Origin: Flavobacterium sp. NKUCC04_CG
GTDB taxonomy: Bacteria; Bacteroidota; Bacteroidia; Flavobacteriales; Flavobacteriaceae
Assembly (NCBI RefSeq): GCF_019345525.1
Contig: NZ_JAHKRA010000006.1
Location: forward strand, 122,183 to 186,182
DNA: 64,000 bases
Reading direction: 5' to 3'
The notes beneath the pieces are model-generated. The model worked only from the letters and a program-made list of their open reading frames with translations. It was not told the origin of the DNA and ran no database searches. The first letter of the stretch is position 1, and each line of letters opens with the position of its first letter. Below are positions 53,432 to 62,251 of the stretch, piece after piece. The position numbers were made by a program, and so were the translations under genes.

Positions 53432-54634
53432 ATGAACAAAAAAGTAGTTTTAGCATTTAGTGGTGGTTTAGACACCAGTTTTTGTGCGGTATATTTAACT
53501 CAAGAACTCGGATTAGAAGTCCATTCTGTGGTGGTAAACACAGGGGGCTTTTCTGCTGAAGAATTAATAGAAATTGAAGCTAAAGCTTTTGCTTTAGGCG
53601 TGACTTCACATACGGCACTTCAGCTAACAGAAACATATTATCAAGACACATTAAAATATTTAATTTTTGGCAATGTATTGAAAAACAATACTTATCCGCT
53701 ATCGGTTAGTGCCGAACGTATATGCCAAGCTACGGCCATAGCCCAATATACAGAAAAGATTGGCGCCACTGCTGTAGCACACGGAAGTACGGGAGCAGGA
53801 AACGATCAAGTGCGTTTTGACTTAATTTTTAACATCTTAATTCCCCATGTTAAAATTATCACTCCGATTAGGGATTTGAAATTGAGTAGAGAAGCAGAAA
53901 TAACCTATTTGGCCGAGAAAGCTGTTTTTATCAATCCAGAAAAAGCTGCGTATTCCATTAATAAAGGGCTTTGGGGAACTTCTGTTGGAGGCGTGGAAAC
54001 CTTAACTTCTAAGGGGTATTTACCAGAAACAGCATGGCCAACACCGATTTCAAAGACAAATCCCGAAACCGTTGTCATTGGTTTTGAAAAAGGAGAACCG
54101 ATATCGTTAAATGGTCATGTGATGAGCCCCGTTGCAGTAATACAACAATTGCAACTAGTGGCACAGCCTTTTGGTATTGGTAGAGATATCCATGTGGGCG
54201 ATACCATCATCGGAATCAAGGGTAGAGTGGGTTTTGAAGCTGCAGCACCGTTAATTTTAATTAAGGCACACCACGCCTTGGAAAAACATACCTTGACCAA
54301 ATGGCAATTGAGTTGGAAAGAACAATTGGCTGTTTTTTATGGTAACAACCTTCACGATGGACAGTTTCACGACCCCGTTATGCGCAACTTAGAAGCTTTT
54401 TTAAGTAGTACTCAAAGTGCGGTAAGCGGTGAAGTTTTTGTCGAATTACACCCACATCGTTTTGTGATACACGGTATAGAATCACCTTTTGATATGATGG
54501 CTGCACAGCAGGCTACTTATGGCGAAATGAATGAGGGTTGGACTGGAGACGACGTTAAGGGCTTTTCTAAAATTTTGGGCAACCAGATAAAAACCTGGTA
54601 TTTATTGAACCATAAAGGGCAAAATAATGAATAA
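53432..54634 (+). CDS. argG: Argininosuccinate synthase
   Basis: The 400-residue ATP-dependent ligase joins citrulline and aspartate. The N-type PP-loop AFSGGLDTSFCAVYL (residues 8-22) and HGSTGAGNDQVRFDL are present. The sequence diverges from the classical argG in the C-terminal half but keeps the YSINKGLWGTSVGG segment; it is the type found in Bacteroidota arg clusters. It overlaps argC by 8 bp. Confidence 0.93.
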   Translation: MNKKVVLAFSGGLDTSFCAVYLTQELGLEVHSVVVNTGGFSAEELIEIEAKAFALGVTSHTALQLTETYYQDTLKYLIFGNVLKNNTYPLSVSAERICQATAIAQYTEKIGATAVAHGSTGAGNDQVRFDLIFNILIPHVKIITPIRDLKLSREAEITYLAEKAVFINPEKAAYSINKGLWGTSVGGVETLTSKGYLPETAWPTPISKTNPETVVIGFEKGEPISLNGHVMSPVAVIQQLQLVAQPFGIGRDIHVGDTIIGIKGRVGFEAAAPLILIKAHHALEKHTLTKWQLSWKEQLAVFYGNNLHDGQFHDPVMRNLEAFLSSTQSAVSGEVFVELHPHRFVIHGIESPFDMMAAQQATYGEMNEGWTGDDVKGFSKILGNQIKTWYLLNHKGQNNE

Positions 54635-55598
54635 AATCAAAGTGGGAATTATAGGTGGTGCGGGATATACAGCCGGTGAATTGTTGCGAATTTTAATCTT
54701 TCATCCAGAGGTAGAAATTGTATTTATACACAGTAAAAGTCAAGCTTCTAAAGATATAGCAACAGTACATACCGATCTTTTTGGCGATACTGATTTGAAA
54801 TTTAGCGCGGCATTATCCACTTCTGTTGATCTGTTGTTTTTGTGTTTAGGTCATGGCGATTCCAAAGTGTTTCTATCGGAAAACGCCATAGAATCTACAA
54901 CCAAAATTATCGACTTAAGTCAGGATTTTCGTTGTTCTAATTCAAATCTAAACTTTGTTTATGGATTGCCGGAGTTGTGTAGAAAGGAAATACAACAGGC
55001 GCAGAACATTGCCAATCCGGGTTGTTTTGCCACAGCGATTCAATTGGCCTTATTGCCTTTGGCAAAGGAAAGCGAACTAAAGAGTCCGATTCATATTGGT
55101 GCAACAACCGGTTCAACTGGGGCAGGACAAGCTTTATCTGCCACTTCACATAACAGTTGGCGTACCAATAACCTGTCGGTTTATAAAGCTTTTGAACACC
55201 AACATCTGGCCGAAATCAATCAGAGTTTAGGGGTTTTACAAACCAATTTTGATCAGCAAATTACATTTATTCCACAAAGGGGTGCGTTTGCGAGAGGGAT
55301 TTTTTCAATAGCCACTTTGAAAACAACGCTTGCTGAAAAGCAACTGAGTGACCTTTATCAAGCTTATTATGAATCCCATCCTTTTACACATGTTTCCGAG
55401 CAGGAAATCGATTTAAAGCAAGTGGTTAATACCAATAAGGCATTGCTGTATTTAAAGAAAAGCGGCGAGGACTTGATGGTCGTATCCGCTATCGACAACC
55501 TGACTAAAGGCGCCAGTGGACAGGCGGTTCAAAACATGAATTTGATGTTTGGATTGGACGAATCGACGGGATTGAAACTAAAAGCAGCGGCTTTTTAA
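54627..55598 (+). CDS. argC: N-acetyl-gamma-glutamyl-phosphate reductase (or N-succinyl equivalent)
   Basis: The 323-residue NADPH-dependent reductase makes N-acylglutamate semialdehyde. It has the N-terminal GIIGGAGYTAGELLRIL, LSQDFRC, YGLPEL and the active-site Cys in ANPGCFATAIQLAL (about residue 133). ATTGSTGAGQALSAT and FIPQRGAFARGIFS follow. It overlaps argG by 8 bp. The acyl group may be succinyl, as argued for the carbamoyltransferase. Confidence 0.94.
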   Translation: MNKIKVGIIGGAGYTAGELLRILIFHPEVEIVFIHSKSQASKDIATVHTDLFGDTDLKFSAALSTSVDLLFLCLGHGDSKVFLSENAIESTTKIIDLSQDFRCSNSNLNFVYGLPELCRKEIQQAQNIANPGCFATAIQLALLPLAKESELKSPIHIGATTGSTGAGQALSATSHNSWRTNNLSVYKAFEHQHLAEINQSLGVLQTNFDQQITFIPQRGAFARGIFSIATLKTTLAEKQLSDLYQAYYESHPFTHVSEQEIDLKQVVNTNKALLYLKKSGEDLMVVSAIDNLTKGASGQAVQNMNLMFGLDESTGLKLKAAAF

Positions 55599-55642
55599 AT
55601 GGCTGTGATAAAACGAGTTCAAACTTTAAAATAAAAAGACAG

Positions 55643-56779
55643 ATGATTTTATACGACGTTTACCCATTGAATCCCATTGAAATCACCAAAGGACTAGGCT
55701 CTCATGTCTTTGATCAAAAGGGGACTGATTATTTAGATATGTATGGCGGACATGCGGTAATTTCCATAGGGCATTCCCATCCGCATTACGTAAAGAAGTT
55801 AACGCAACAATTGCAAAACATAGGCTTTTACTCCAATTCTATAGAAATACCCTTACAGGGGCAACTCGCCGAAAAATTAGGCGCGTTATCCAACGCGAAT
55901 AACCGCCAATTATTTTTATGTAATTCCGGAGCAGAAGCCAATGAAAACGCATTAAAGTTAGCCTCTTTTTACAACGGTAGAAAAAGGGTTATTGCTTTTA
56001 GTGGTGCTTTTCACGGCCGTACCTCCTTAGCCGTAACCGTAACGGATAACCCCAAAATTGCTGCACCCATTAATCAAACTTCGGAGGTAAGCTTTTTGCC
56101 TTTTAACGATGTTGAAGCCTTGGAAAAGGTTTTTCGCGAAAGCGGTGAAACCATAGCTGCGGTTATAGTAGAAGGCATTCAGGGAGTTGGAGGTATTCAA
56201 GTGGCTACGGATCAATTTCTTCAAACGATAAGAAAATTGACTTCGGAATACGACGCCATCTTTATAGCCGATGAGGTACAGTCGGGTTATGGACGTACGG
56301 GATCTTTTTATGCCGTTGATCACAGCGGCGTTGAAGCAGATATTTATACCATGGCCAAGGGAATGGGCAACGGTTTTCCGATTGGAGCCCTGTCGATTTG
56401 CGATAAAATTAAACCTTGGCATGGACAACTGGGAACCACCTTTGGCGGTAACCACTTGGCATGTATAGCGGCTATTTCTGTTTTGGAAGTGATGCAACAA
56501 GAACAATTGATGAGTCATGCTCAAAAAATGGGTGATTATTTGATGAGCGAATTAAAAAAACTGCCCCTTATTAAAGAAGTCAGAGGAAGGGGATTGATGA
56601 TCGGTATAGCATTGCCGGTTGAATGGGCAAATCTGCAAAAAGAGCTGTTGTTCCAAGACCACATTTTTACCGGAAATGCCGGTTCTCAAGTGATTCGATT
56701 ATTGCCTGCGTTGAATTTGAGTTATACCGATGCCGATAGATTTTTGGAATGCTTTTCTAAGCGGCTTCAAAAATACTAA
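55643..56779 (+). CDS. argD: N-acylornithine aminotransferase
   Basis: The 378-residue class III PLP aminotransferase forms N-acylornithine. It has YLDMYGGHAVISIGHSHPHYV, NSGAEANENALKLASF, AFHGRT, ADEVQSGYGRTG and the PLP lysine in MAKGMGNGFPIGALSI (about residue 238). Its length is at the short end of the normal range. A 44-bp gap from argC is the largest early gap of the operon. Confidence 0.93.
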   Translation: MILYDVYPLNPIEITKGLGSHVFDQKGTDYLDMYGGHAVISIGHSHPHYVKKLTQQLQNIGFYSNSIEIPLQGQLAEKLGALSNANNRQLFLCNSGAEANENALKLASFYNGRKRVIAFSGAFHGRTSLAVTVTDNPKIAAPINQTSEVSFLPFNDVEALEKVFRESGETIAAVIVEGIQGVGGIQVATDQFLQTIRKLTSEYDAIFIADEVQSGYGRTGSFYAVDHSGVEADIYTMAKGMGNGFPIGALSICDKIKPWHGQLGTTFGGNHLACIAAISVLEVMQQEQLMSHAQKMGDYLMSELKKLPLIKEVRGRGLMIGIALPVEWANLQKELLFQDHIFTGNAGSQVIRLLPALNLSYTDADRFLECFSKRLQKY

Positions 56780-56845
56780 AACCGACGAATTGATCGAGGA
56801 GTTTATGGTAACTCCATCTAAAAACCCCGTTTAAAAGCATTTAAA

Positions 56846-57820
56846 ATGAAACAATTTTTTTCCGTAAAAGATATCAACTCGATTAGCGCTATAGTCAATG
56901 AAGCTTTAGCATTAAAAAGAAACCCGTTTTCTCATGAGGATTTGGGAAAACACAAAACCTTGGGGCTTGTGTTTTTAAATCCGAGTTTGCGTACGCGTAT
57001 GAGTACGCAAAAGGCCGCTTTACAATTGGGTATGCAAGTGATGATGATGAATCTAAATCAAGACGGCTGGGCGTTGGAAACCCAAGATGGCGTAGTGATG
57101 AATGGAACTAATGTGGAACATATACGCGAGGCAGCTGCCGTTATGGGAGTCTATTGCGATGTGTTGGGACTGCGTTCTTTTCCAAATTTGCAAAATCAGG
57201 AGCAGGATTATAGTGAGACTTTATTTAATAAATTCCAGCAATACAATAAAAAACCGCTCATCAGTTTGGAGAGTGCCACCTTACACCCCTTGCAGAGTTT
57301 AGCTGATATAATCACTATAGTGGAACACCTAAAACCGGGCGTTAAACCCAAAGTGGTTTTAAGTTGGGCGCCGCATATCAAACCTTTGCCCCAGGCTGTA
57401 GCCAATTCGTTTTCACAATGGATGTGTAAAGCACAAGAAGAGGGATTGATTGATTTTATAATTACGCATCCGGAAGGCTATCAGTTAAAAGACACTTTTA
57501 TAGCGGGAACAACAGTAACCAACAATCAAACGGAAGCCTTAGTCGATGCCGACTTTGTTTATGTAAAAAATTGGTCGAGTTATCATGAATACGGTCAAAT
57601 ACTTCCCGTTGAGGAAAACTGGATGCTCGATCAACAGAAATGGCAATTGACAAATCAGGCCAAGGTCATGCATTGTTTGCCGGTACGTCGCGATTTGGAA
57701 TTGGCTTCGGAACTGTTGGACGGTAAGGATTCTTTGGTTATTGAACAAGCAGAAAACAGAATTTGGGCTGCTCAGGTGGTTTTAAAGCAAATTTTGGAAA
57801 CCCTAAATACAGCCGTATGA
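56846..57820 (+). CDS. argF': N-acylornithine carbamoyltransferase, probably N-succinylornithine-specific
   Basis: The 324-residue transcarbamylase uses carbamoyl phosphate to convert N-acylornithine to N-acylcitrulline. The carbamoyl-phosphate motif reads NPSLRTRMST (residues 45-54), the segment DGWALETQDGVVMNG follows, and HCLPVRRDLE lies near residues 275-285. The specificity residue, position 90, reads Val in GTNVEHIREAA. From published work as I recall, Glu at this place marks acetylornithine enzymes, and Pro in Bacteroides fragilis marks the succinylornithine enzyme. Changing the Glu to Val, Pro, Ser or Ala switches preference to succinyl. I therefore predict succinylornithine. Its stop overlaps the argB start (ATGA). 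Confidence 0.92.
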   Translation: MKQFFSVKDINSISAIVNEALALKRNPFSHEDLGKHKTLGLVFLNPSLRTRMSTQKAALQLGMQVMMMNLNQDGWALETQDGVVMNGTNVEHIREAAAVMGVYCDVLGLRSFPNLQNQEQDYSETLFNKFQQYNKKPLISLESATLHPLQSLADIITIVEHLKPGVKPKVVLSWAPHIKPLPQAVANSFSQWMCKAQEEGLIDFIITHPEGYQLKDTFIAGTTVTNNQTEALVDADFVYVKNWSSYHEYGQILPVEENWMLDQQKWQLTNQAKVMHCLPVRRDLELASELLDGKDSLVIEQAENRIWAAQVVLKQILETLNTAV

Positions 57821-58596
57821 AAAAACTAACCATCGTAAAAATAGGCGGACAGATTTTGGATGATGAAACGGCTTTATCGGAATTTGTCTCCTTGTTTGTA
57901 CAACTTAGTGGAGAAAAGATACTCGTACACGGAGGCGGTAAATTAGTTACCGAATTGGCGGTAAAAATGGGGATAGAACCGCAGTTGATTGAAGGAAGGA
58001 GAATTACAGATCAAGCCTCTTTAAAATTGGCAACCATGGTCTATGCGGGTTTTATCAATAAAAACCTCGTGGCACAATTGCAGCAAAAACACTGTAATGC
58101 TTTGGGGTTAACCGGTGCCGATGCGCAATTGATACAAACTCAAAAAAGACCGGCAACCCCAATTGATTTTGGGTGGGTTGGAGACTTATATGCTACTTCC
58201 GTTGATGCCGAGCGCATTGCACAATTTTTGGAATGGGGACTTTGTCCGGTTTTTTCAGCCATAACACACGACGGTCAAGGGCAATTGCTCAATACCAATG
58301 CCGATGATATCGCGGCAGCCTTAGCCATAGCTTTGACACAATACTACGAGGTTTCTCTGCTGTATTGTTTTGAGAAAAAGGGTGTTTTAAGCGATATCAA
58401 CAACGAGAATTCGGTTGTTCCATTGCTTTCCTTTAGGGACAAAGAACAGTTGTTGAAACTGGGAATTATAGCCCAGGGAATGATTCCCAAAATAAACAAT
58501 GCCTGGAAGGCTTCTCAAGCGGGAGTTACTTCGGTACGAATTCAAAAAAGCGGCGATTTATTAAATCCCGATTCAGGAACCCGAATACAATTTTAA
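57817..58596 (+). CDS. argB: N-acylglutamate kinase
   Basis: Start chosen at ATG 57817 (MKKLTIVKIGGQILDDE), which overlaps the argF' stop codon by 4 bp and gives the normal 259-residue length; the frame itself opens upstream at 57763. It phosphorylates the gamma-carboxyl of N-acylglutamate. KIGGQIL, HGGGKLVTELA, GLTGADAQLI and a C-terminal GMIPKINNAWKA segment are present. The substrate is acetyl- or, more likely here, succinylglutamate. Confidence 0.94.
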   Translation: MKKLTIVKIGGQILDDETALSEFVSLFVQLSGEKILVHGGGKLVTELAVKMGIEPQLIEGRRITDQASLKLATMVYAGFINKNLVAQLQQKHCNALGLTGADAQLIQTQKRPATPIDFGWVGDLYATSVDAERIAQFLEWGLCPVFSAITHDGQGQLLNTNADDIAAALAIALTQYYEVSLLYCFEKKGVLSDINNENSVVPLLSFRDKEQLLKLGIIAQGMIPKINNAWKASQAGVTSVRIQKSGDLLNPDSGTRIQF

Positions 58597-58597
58597 C

Positions 58598-59656
58598 ATG
58601 ATACAGACTTTGGTAGGCGAAAGCTTGGAATTATTAAAACAGCTCATAGCCACTCCGTCCTTTAGTAAAGAGGAGGAGCAAACGGCAACGATTATAGAAA
58701 AATACCTCAAATCAAAAGGTATAAAAATCCAACGCGAGCTACATAATATATGGGCGTTTAACCAACACTTTGACTCGGACAAGCCGACAATTTTATTAAA
58801 TTCCCATCACGATACGGTACGCCCTAATGGCGATTACACCCGCGACCCCTTTAATCCGGAAGTTATAGACGGAAAATTATACGGTTTGGGAAGTAATGAT
58901 GCCGGAGGCTGTTTGGTTTCCTTAATAGCTGTTTTTTGTTTTTTTTATAAGCAAACGGATTTAAAATACAATTTCTGTTTGGCAGCAACCGCTGAAGAAG
59001 AAATCTCGGGTCATGACGGTTTAGAGCGTATTTTGCCCCAGTTGGGGGTTTTGGATTTTGCTATAGTTGGCGAACCGACCCAGATGCAATTGGCTGTAGC
59101 CGAGCGCGGGTTAATGGTGCTGGATTGTCGTACCTACGGTAAATCCGGACATGCTGCAAGAGAAGAAGGAGACAATGCGATTTATAAAGCGATGACAGAC
59201 ATAAGTTGGTTTAACACTTACCAATTTGCGCGTATATCCGAATTATTTGGAGCGGTTAAAATGAGCGTAACCATGATACAGGCGGGAACGCAACACAACG
59301 TGGTACCGTCGGTTTGCGATTTTGTGGTCGATGTCCGTGTAACGGAGGTCTATACCAATGAAGAGTTGTTGGAATTGATTCAGCACTTTGTGCAATCGGA
59401 GGTCAAAGTGCGTTCCATCAGACTCAAACCTTCGTCTATACCGTTGGAACATCCAATAGTTAAGGCGGGAGTGCTGTTAGGCAAGAACACTTACGGTTCG
59501 CCTACGACCAGCGATCAGGCTTTGTTGGACATTCCGTCTTTAAAACTCGGCCCGGGTAACTCGGCCCGCTCGCATACTGCAGATGAATTTGTTTATATAG
59601 CGGAAATTGAAAACGGCATTACAGACTATATTAAAATTTTACAACAAATCGTTTAA
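58598..59656 (+). CDS. argE: M20 family N-acylornithine/N-acylcitrulline deacylase
   Basis: The 352-residue dinuclear-zinc peptidase-fold enzyme has NSHHDTVRPNGDYTRDPF (about residues 68-85, His and Asp metal ligands), GSNDAGG, the AAEEEIS-like catalytic Glu pair (TAEEEISGHDG) and GPGNSARSHTADEF. With an argF' of the acylornithine type, the expected substrate is N-acylcitrulline, released as citrulline for argG. It starts 1 bp after argB and is followed by argH 11 bp later. Confidence 0.9.
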   Translation: MIQTLVGESLELLKQLIATPSFSKEEEQTATIIEKYLKSKGIKIQRELHNIWAFNQHFDSDKPTILLNSHHDTVRPNGDYTRDPFNPEVIDGKLYGLGSNDAGGCLVSLIAVFCFFYKQTDLKYNFCLAATAEEEISGHDGLERILPQLGVLDFAIVGEPTQMQLAVAERGLMVLDCRTYGKSGHAAREEGDNAIYKAMTDISWFNTYQFARISELFGAVKMSVTMIQAGTQHNVVPSVCDFVVDVRVTEVYTNEELLELIQHFVQSEVKVRSIRLKPSSIPLEHPIVKAGVLLGKNTYGSPTTSDQALLDIPSLKLGPGNSARSHTADEFVYIAEIENGITDYIKILQQIV

Positions 59657-59667
59657 AGAATAAGCCC

Positions 59668-60999
59668 ATGAAACTTTGGCAAAAAGACACCGCAGCAAAC
59701 ACCACAGTCAATGCCTTTACAGTAGGAAAAGACCGTGAAATGGATATGAATCTGGCTCCTTTTGACGTACTGGGATCCTTGGCGCATACCATCATGTTAG
59801 AGAAAATTGGGTTGTTGACAACAGCAGAACTCAACGAAATTCAAACCGCTCTAAAAGCGATTTACAAAGAAATAGAGCTAGGTACCTTTGCTATAGACGA
59901 TGAGGTAGAGGATATCCACTCACAGATAGAATTATTATTGACCCAAAGAATCGGTGAAGCAGGAAAAAAGATACACAGCGGCCGTTCGAGAAACGATCAG
60001 GTTTTGGTTGATTTAAAACTGTATTTCCGCTTTGAAATTCAGCAAATTGTCGAAAAAACCAAAGTGCTTTTTGAGCGTTTTCAGCTGTTAAGCGAACAGC
60101 ATAAGGCGGTTTTAATACCGGGTTATACCCATTTTCAAATAGCGATGCCGTCCTCCTTTGGTTTGTGGTTCGGCGCCTATGCCGAGAGTTTGACCGACGA
60201 TTTGGAAATGCTATTAGCCGCATGGAAAGTGACCAATAAAAACCCCTTGGGCTCGGCTGCGGGCTACGGTTCTTCTTTTCCTTTGGACAGACAACTGACC
60301 ACCGAGCTATTGGGTTTTGATAGCATGAACTATAATGTAGTATATGCGCAAATGGGGCGTGGAAAAACCGAACGTGTTTTAGCACAAGGACTGAGTGCCA
60401 TAGCCGCTACTTTATCCAAATTTGCCATGGACGGCTGTTGGTATATGAGTCAGAACATGAATTTTATTCGTTTTCCCGATGAGCTAACAACCGGTTCCAG
60501 TATAATGCCCCATAAAAAAAATCCCGATGTCTTGGAATTGGTACGTGCGCGTTGCAATAAAATTCAGGCTTTGCCCAATGAGATTGCACTGATAACCACT
60601 AACCTGCCTTCGGGCTACCACAGGGATTTACAATTGTTAAAAGAAAACCTTTTTCCAGCCTTTACCTCCTTAAAAGAATGTTTGGATATGTTGGATTTGA
60701 TGTTACAAAACATTCAAATCAATCCCTGTATTTTAGAAGATGCAAAATACGATTATTTGTTTAGCGTTGAGGTGGTTAATCAACAGGTTTTAGACGGAGT
60801 TCCCTTTAGAGAAGCCTATAAAAATATTGGGTTGGCCATCGAATCGGGTACCTACCAACCTGCTAAGGAGGTTAATCACAGCCATCAAGGCAGTATCGGC
60901 AATTTGATGAACGAGGCAATCGCTAAGGAATTCGAAAAGAATTATGGTGCGTTTGATTTTGCCACAGTGAACAGCCGCCTTTTAAAATTGTTGGAGTAA
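59668..60999 (+). CDS. argH: Argininosuccinate lyase
   Basis: The 443-residue fumarase-superfamily enzyme cleaves argininosuccinate to arginine and fumarate. It shows VEDIHSQIELLL, KKIHSGRSRNDQVLVDLKL, GYTHFQIAMPSSFG and the signature GSSIMPHKKNPDVLEL (about residues 275-290). It is the last gene of the arginine operon and is followed by a strong terminator. Confidence 0.96.
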   Translation: MKLWQKDTAANTTVNAFTVGKDREMDMNLAPFDVLGSLAHTIMLEKIGLLTTAELNEIQTALKAIYKEIELGTFAIDDEVEDIHSQIELLLTQRIGEAGKKIHSGRSRNDQVLVDLKLYFRFEIQQIVEKTKVLFERFQLLSEQHKAVLIPGYTHFQIAMPSSFGLWFGAYAESLTDDLEMLLAAWKVTNKNPLGSAAGYGSSFPLDRQLTTELLGFDSMNYNVVYAQMGRGKTERVLAQGLSAIAATLSKFAMDGCWYMSQNMNFIRFPDELTTGSSIMPHKKNPDVLELVRARCNKIQALPNEIALITTNLPSGYHRDLQLLKENLFPAFTSLKECLDMLDLMLQNIQINPCILEDAKYDYLFSVEVVNQQVLDGVPFREAYKNIGLAIESGTYQPAKEVNHSHQGSIGNLMNEAIAKEFEKNYGAFDFATVNSRLLKLLE

Positions 61000-61001
61000 A
61001 A

Positions 61002-61034
61002 ACAAGTCCGTTTCATTTGTCGAAACGGACTTGT
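61002..61034. terminator. Terminator of the arginine operon (possibly bidirectional)
   Basis: A perfect 13-bp stem, ACAAGTCCGTTTC (61002-61014) with GAAACGGACTTGT (61022-61034), and a 7-nt loop. It starts 3 bp after the argH stop codon and ends 16 bp before the convergent secreted-protein gene. Confidence 0.85.
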
Positions 61035-61050
61035 TCATTTGTCAATACTG

Positions 61051-61566
61051 TCAATCGGTCCATTTAATCAGTTCTTGAAGAGTATTGTTGAAGTATCCGA
61101 GCATCGTGTAGCTACAGGTGTATTGAAAGTGTGGGGCATCGTCATTAATCCGATCTCGTAGACCCCATCCTTTGATGCCGCCGATCCAGAATTTGACGCC
61201 GTGATAGTGGTATCTGGGGGTTTCTGGCAGTGAGGCCAAATCCTCGCTTGGAATATCAAAGATGTAATCTGTATCTGGAGAATAAAAGTTCCAAAAGGGT
61301 ATATAGGGCGGCGGGTCTGTCGAATAAAACGGAAATTGAAAACCGGGATTGTTATGTTTTAAAGTGTATTTTTCACCGGGTTCAATAATTATTTTAACTT
61401 CTTTATCGTAAAACCAAAAATGCTCCAAGGCATTGCTGCCGTTGCGCACTTGTATCATATAGACGACTACGGTTTTACTCGATTGATTCGAAAATTCCAC
61501 AATTCTAGCTGCATAGGATTGGCATACGAATAATAGGCAGCTGGCTATAAAAATAAATTTTTTCAT
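61051..61566 (-). CDS. Secreted hypothetical protein
   Basis: Start chosen at ATG 61566 (MKKFIFIASCLLFVCQSYAA), which gives a signal peptide; the frame itself opens at 61623. The mature part of about 150 residues begins ARIVEFSNQSSKTVVVYMIQ. It contains a polyproline PPPYIPFW and several Tyr- and Trp-rich stretches (HFWFYDKE, YHYHGVKFWIGG), probably a beta-rich fold. I do not recognise a family. It sits 16 bp after the lipoprotein gene, so it is likely co-transcribed with it. Confidence 0.65.
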   Translation of the reverse strand: MKKFIFIASCLLFVCQSYAARIVEFSNQSSKTVVVYMIQVRNGSNALEHFWFYDKEVKIIIEPGEKYTLKHNNPGFQFPFYSTDPPPYIPFWNFYSPDTDYIFDIPSEDLASLPETPRYHYHGVKFWIGGIKGWGLRDRINDDAPHFQYTCSYTMLGYFNNTLQELIKWTD

Positions 61567-61582
61567 AAGGTCAGTTTTAAGG

Positions 61583-61921
61583 TTAATATTTAAAATCGGC
61601 ATACTGGTGAAACGCGCGTTCAATCATCAGCTCGGTTCCCATATTACTGAGTTCTTGATTGCTGTAGCCCAGTGAAATTAGAAAATCCCGTGCGGGTTTT
61701 TCCAGATGTGAAAGAATTTGCTTTAACGACCAAGACGGCTGTTGGTCGGCGGCGTGATAATAGGCCGTTTGAAAAGCGATATATTCCGGTGTTTTTGTCG
61801 AAGTAGGCGTGTTAATAGTAACTTCGTGACCAGGATTAGTGGTAGTGCTCTCATCTTGAATACAAGAAGACAATAAAATTGCTACGGTACCCATCAAAGT
61901 ACCCAATACTAATTTTTTCAT
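61583..61921 (-). CDS. Small secreted lipoprotein, hypothetical
   Basis: Start chosen at ATG 61921 (MKKLVLGTLMGTVAILLSSC); the frame extends upstream to 61954. The lipobox LLSSC at the end of a typical signal peptide is followed by IQDESTTT, where the acidic pair is compatible with surface export. About 95 mature residues follow, with a helical-looking C-terminal half (LEKPARDFLISLGYSNQELS). No family is recognised. It is the first gene of a two-gene leftward unit with the preceding secreted protein. Confidence 0.65.
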   Translation of the reverse strand: MKKLVLGTLMGTVAILLSSCIQDESTTTNPGHEVTINTPTSTKTPEYIAFQTAYYHAADQQPSWSLKQILSHLEKPARDFLISLGYSNQELSNMGTELMIERAFHQYADFKY

Positions 61922-62251
61922 GTTTTCGGGTTTTTTATAGTTAATATTACTCACGGAAATATATTTATTTATTTTTCAAAATCTGTGATTATATCAAATT
62001 TTAACAGAATTTCAGGTGTTAAAATTTATTTCTACTGCTTTTTAGTGTTTTTTATTTGTTTTAGTCTTTGCTTTTTTTATATTAGTAAACTGGTATAAAG
62101 TTGTATGTGTTAAAATTTTTGTTTCGATTAGGTGCGGAAAAACGTAAAATATTCTCTGGCTGTTTGGATAACCGGAATTCTTTAAAAAACAAATGGAACA
62201 TATAACATTTTATAGTATGAGAGCAGTTTGTTTTTATAAATAGGAGTAGTT
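61922..62251. other. AT-rich divergent spacer
   Basis: About 330 bp between the leftward lipoprotein gene and the rightward choice-of-anchor L gene. It is AT-rich and no full TTG-N18-TAnnTTTG promoter is evident. GGAG at 62242-62245 lies a few bases before ATG 62252. Nothing else is recognised. Confidence 0.5.

Noticed and set aside
56027..56524. 165-residue minus-strand frame inside argD
   Set aside because: It is fully antisense to argD, whose catalytic motifs run through the same bases. No signal or domain is visible in the shadow frame.
59891..60385. 164-residue minus-strand frame inside argH
   Set aside because: Antisense shadow of argH with no recognisable domain; argH is intact and conserved there.
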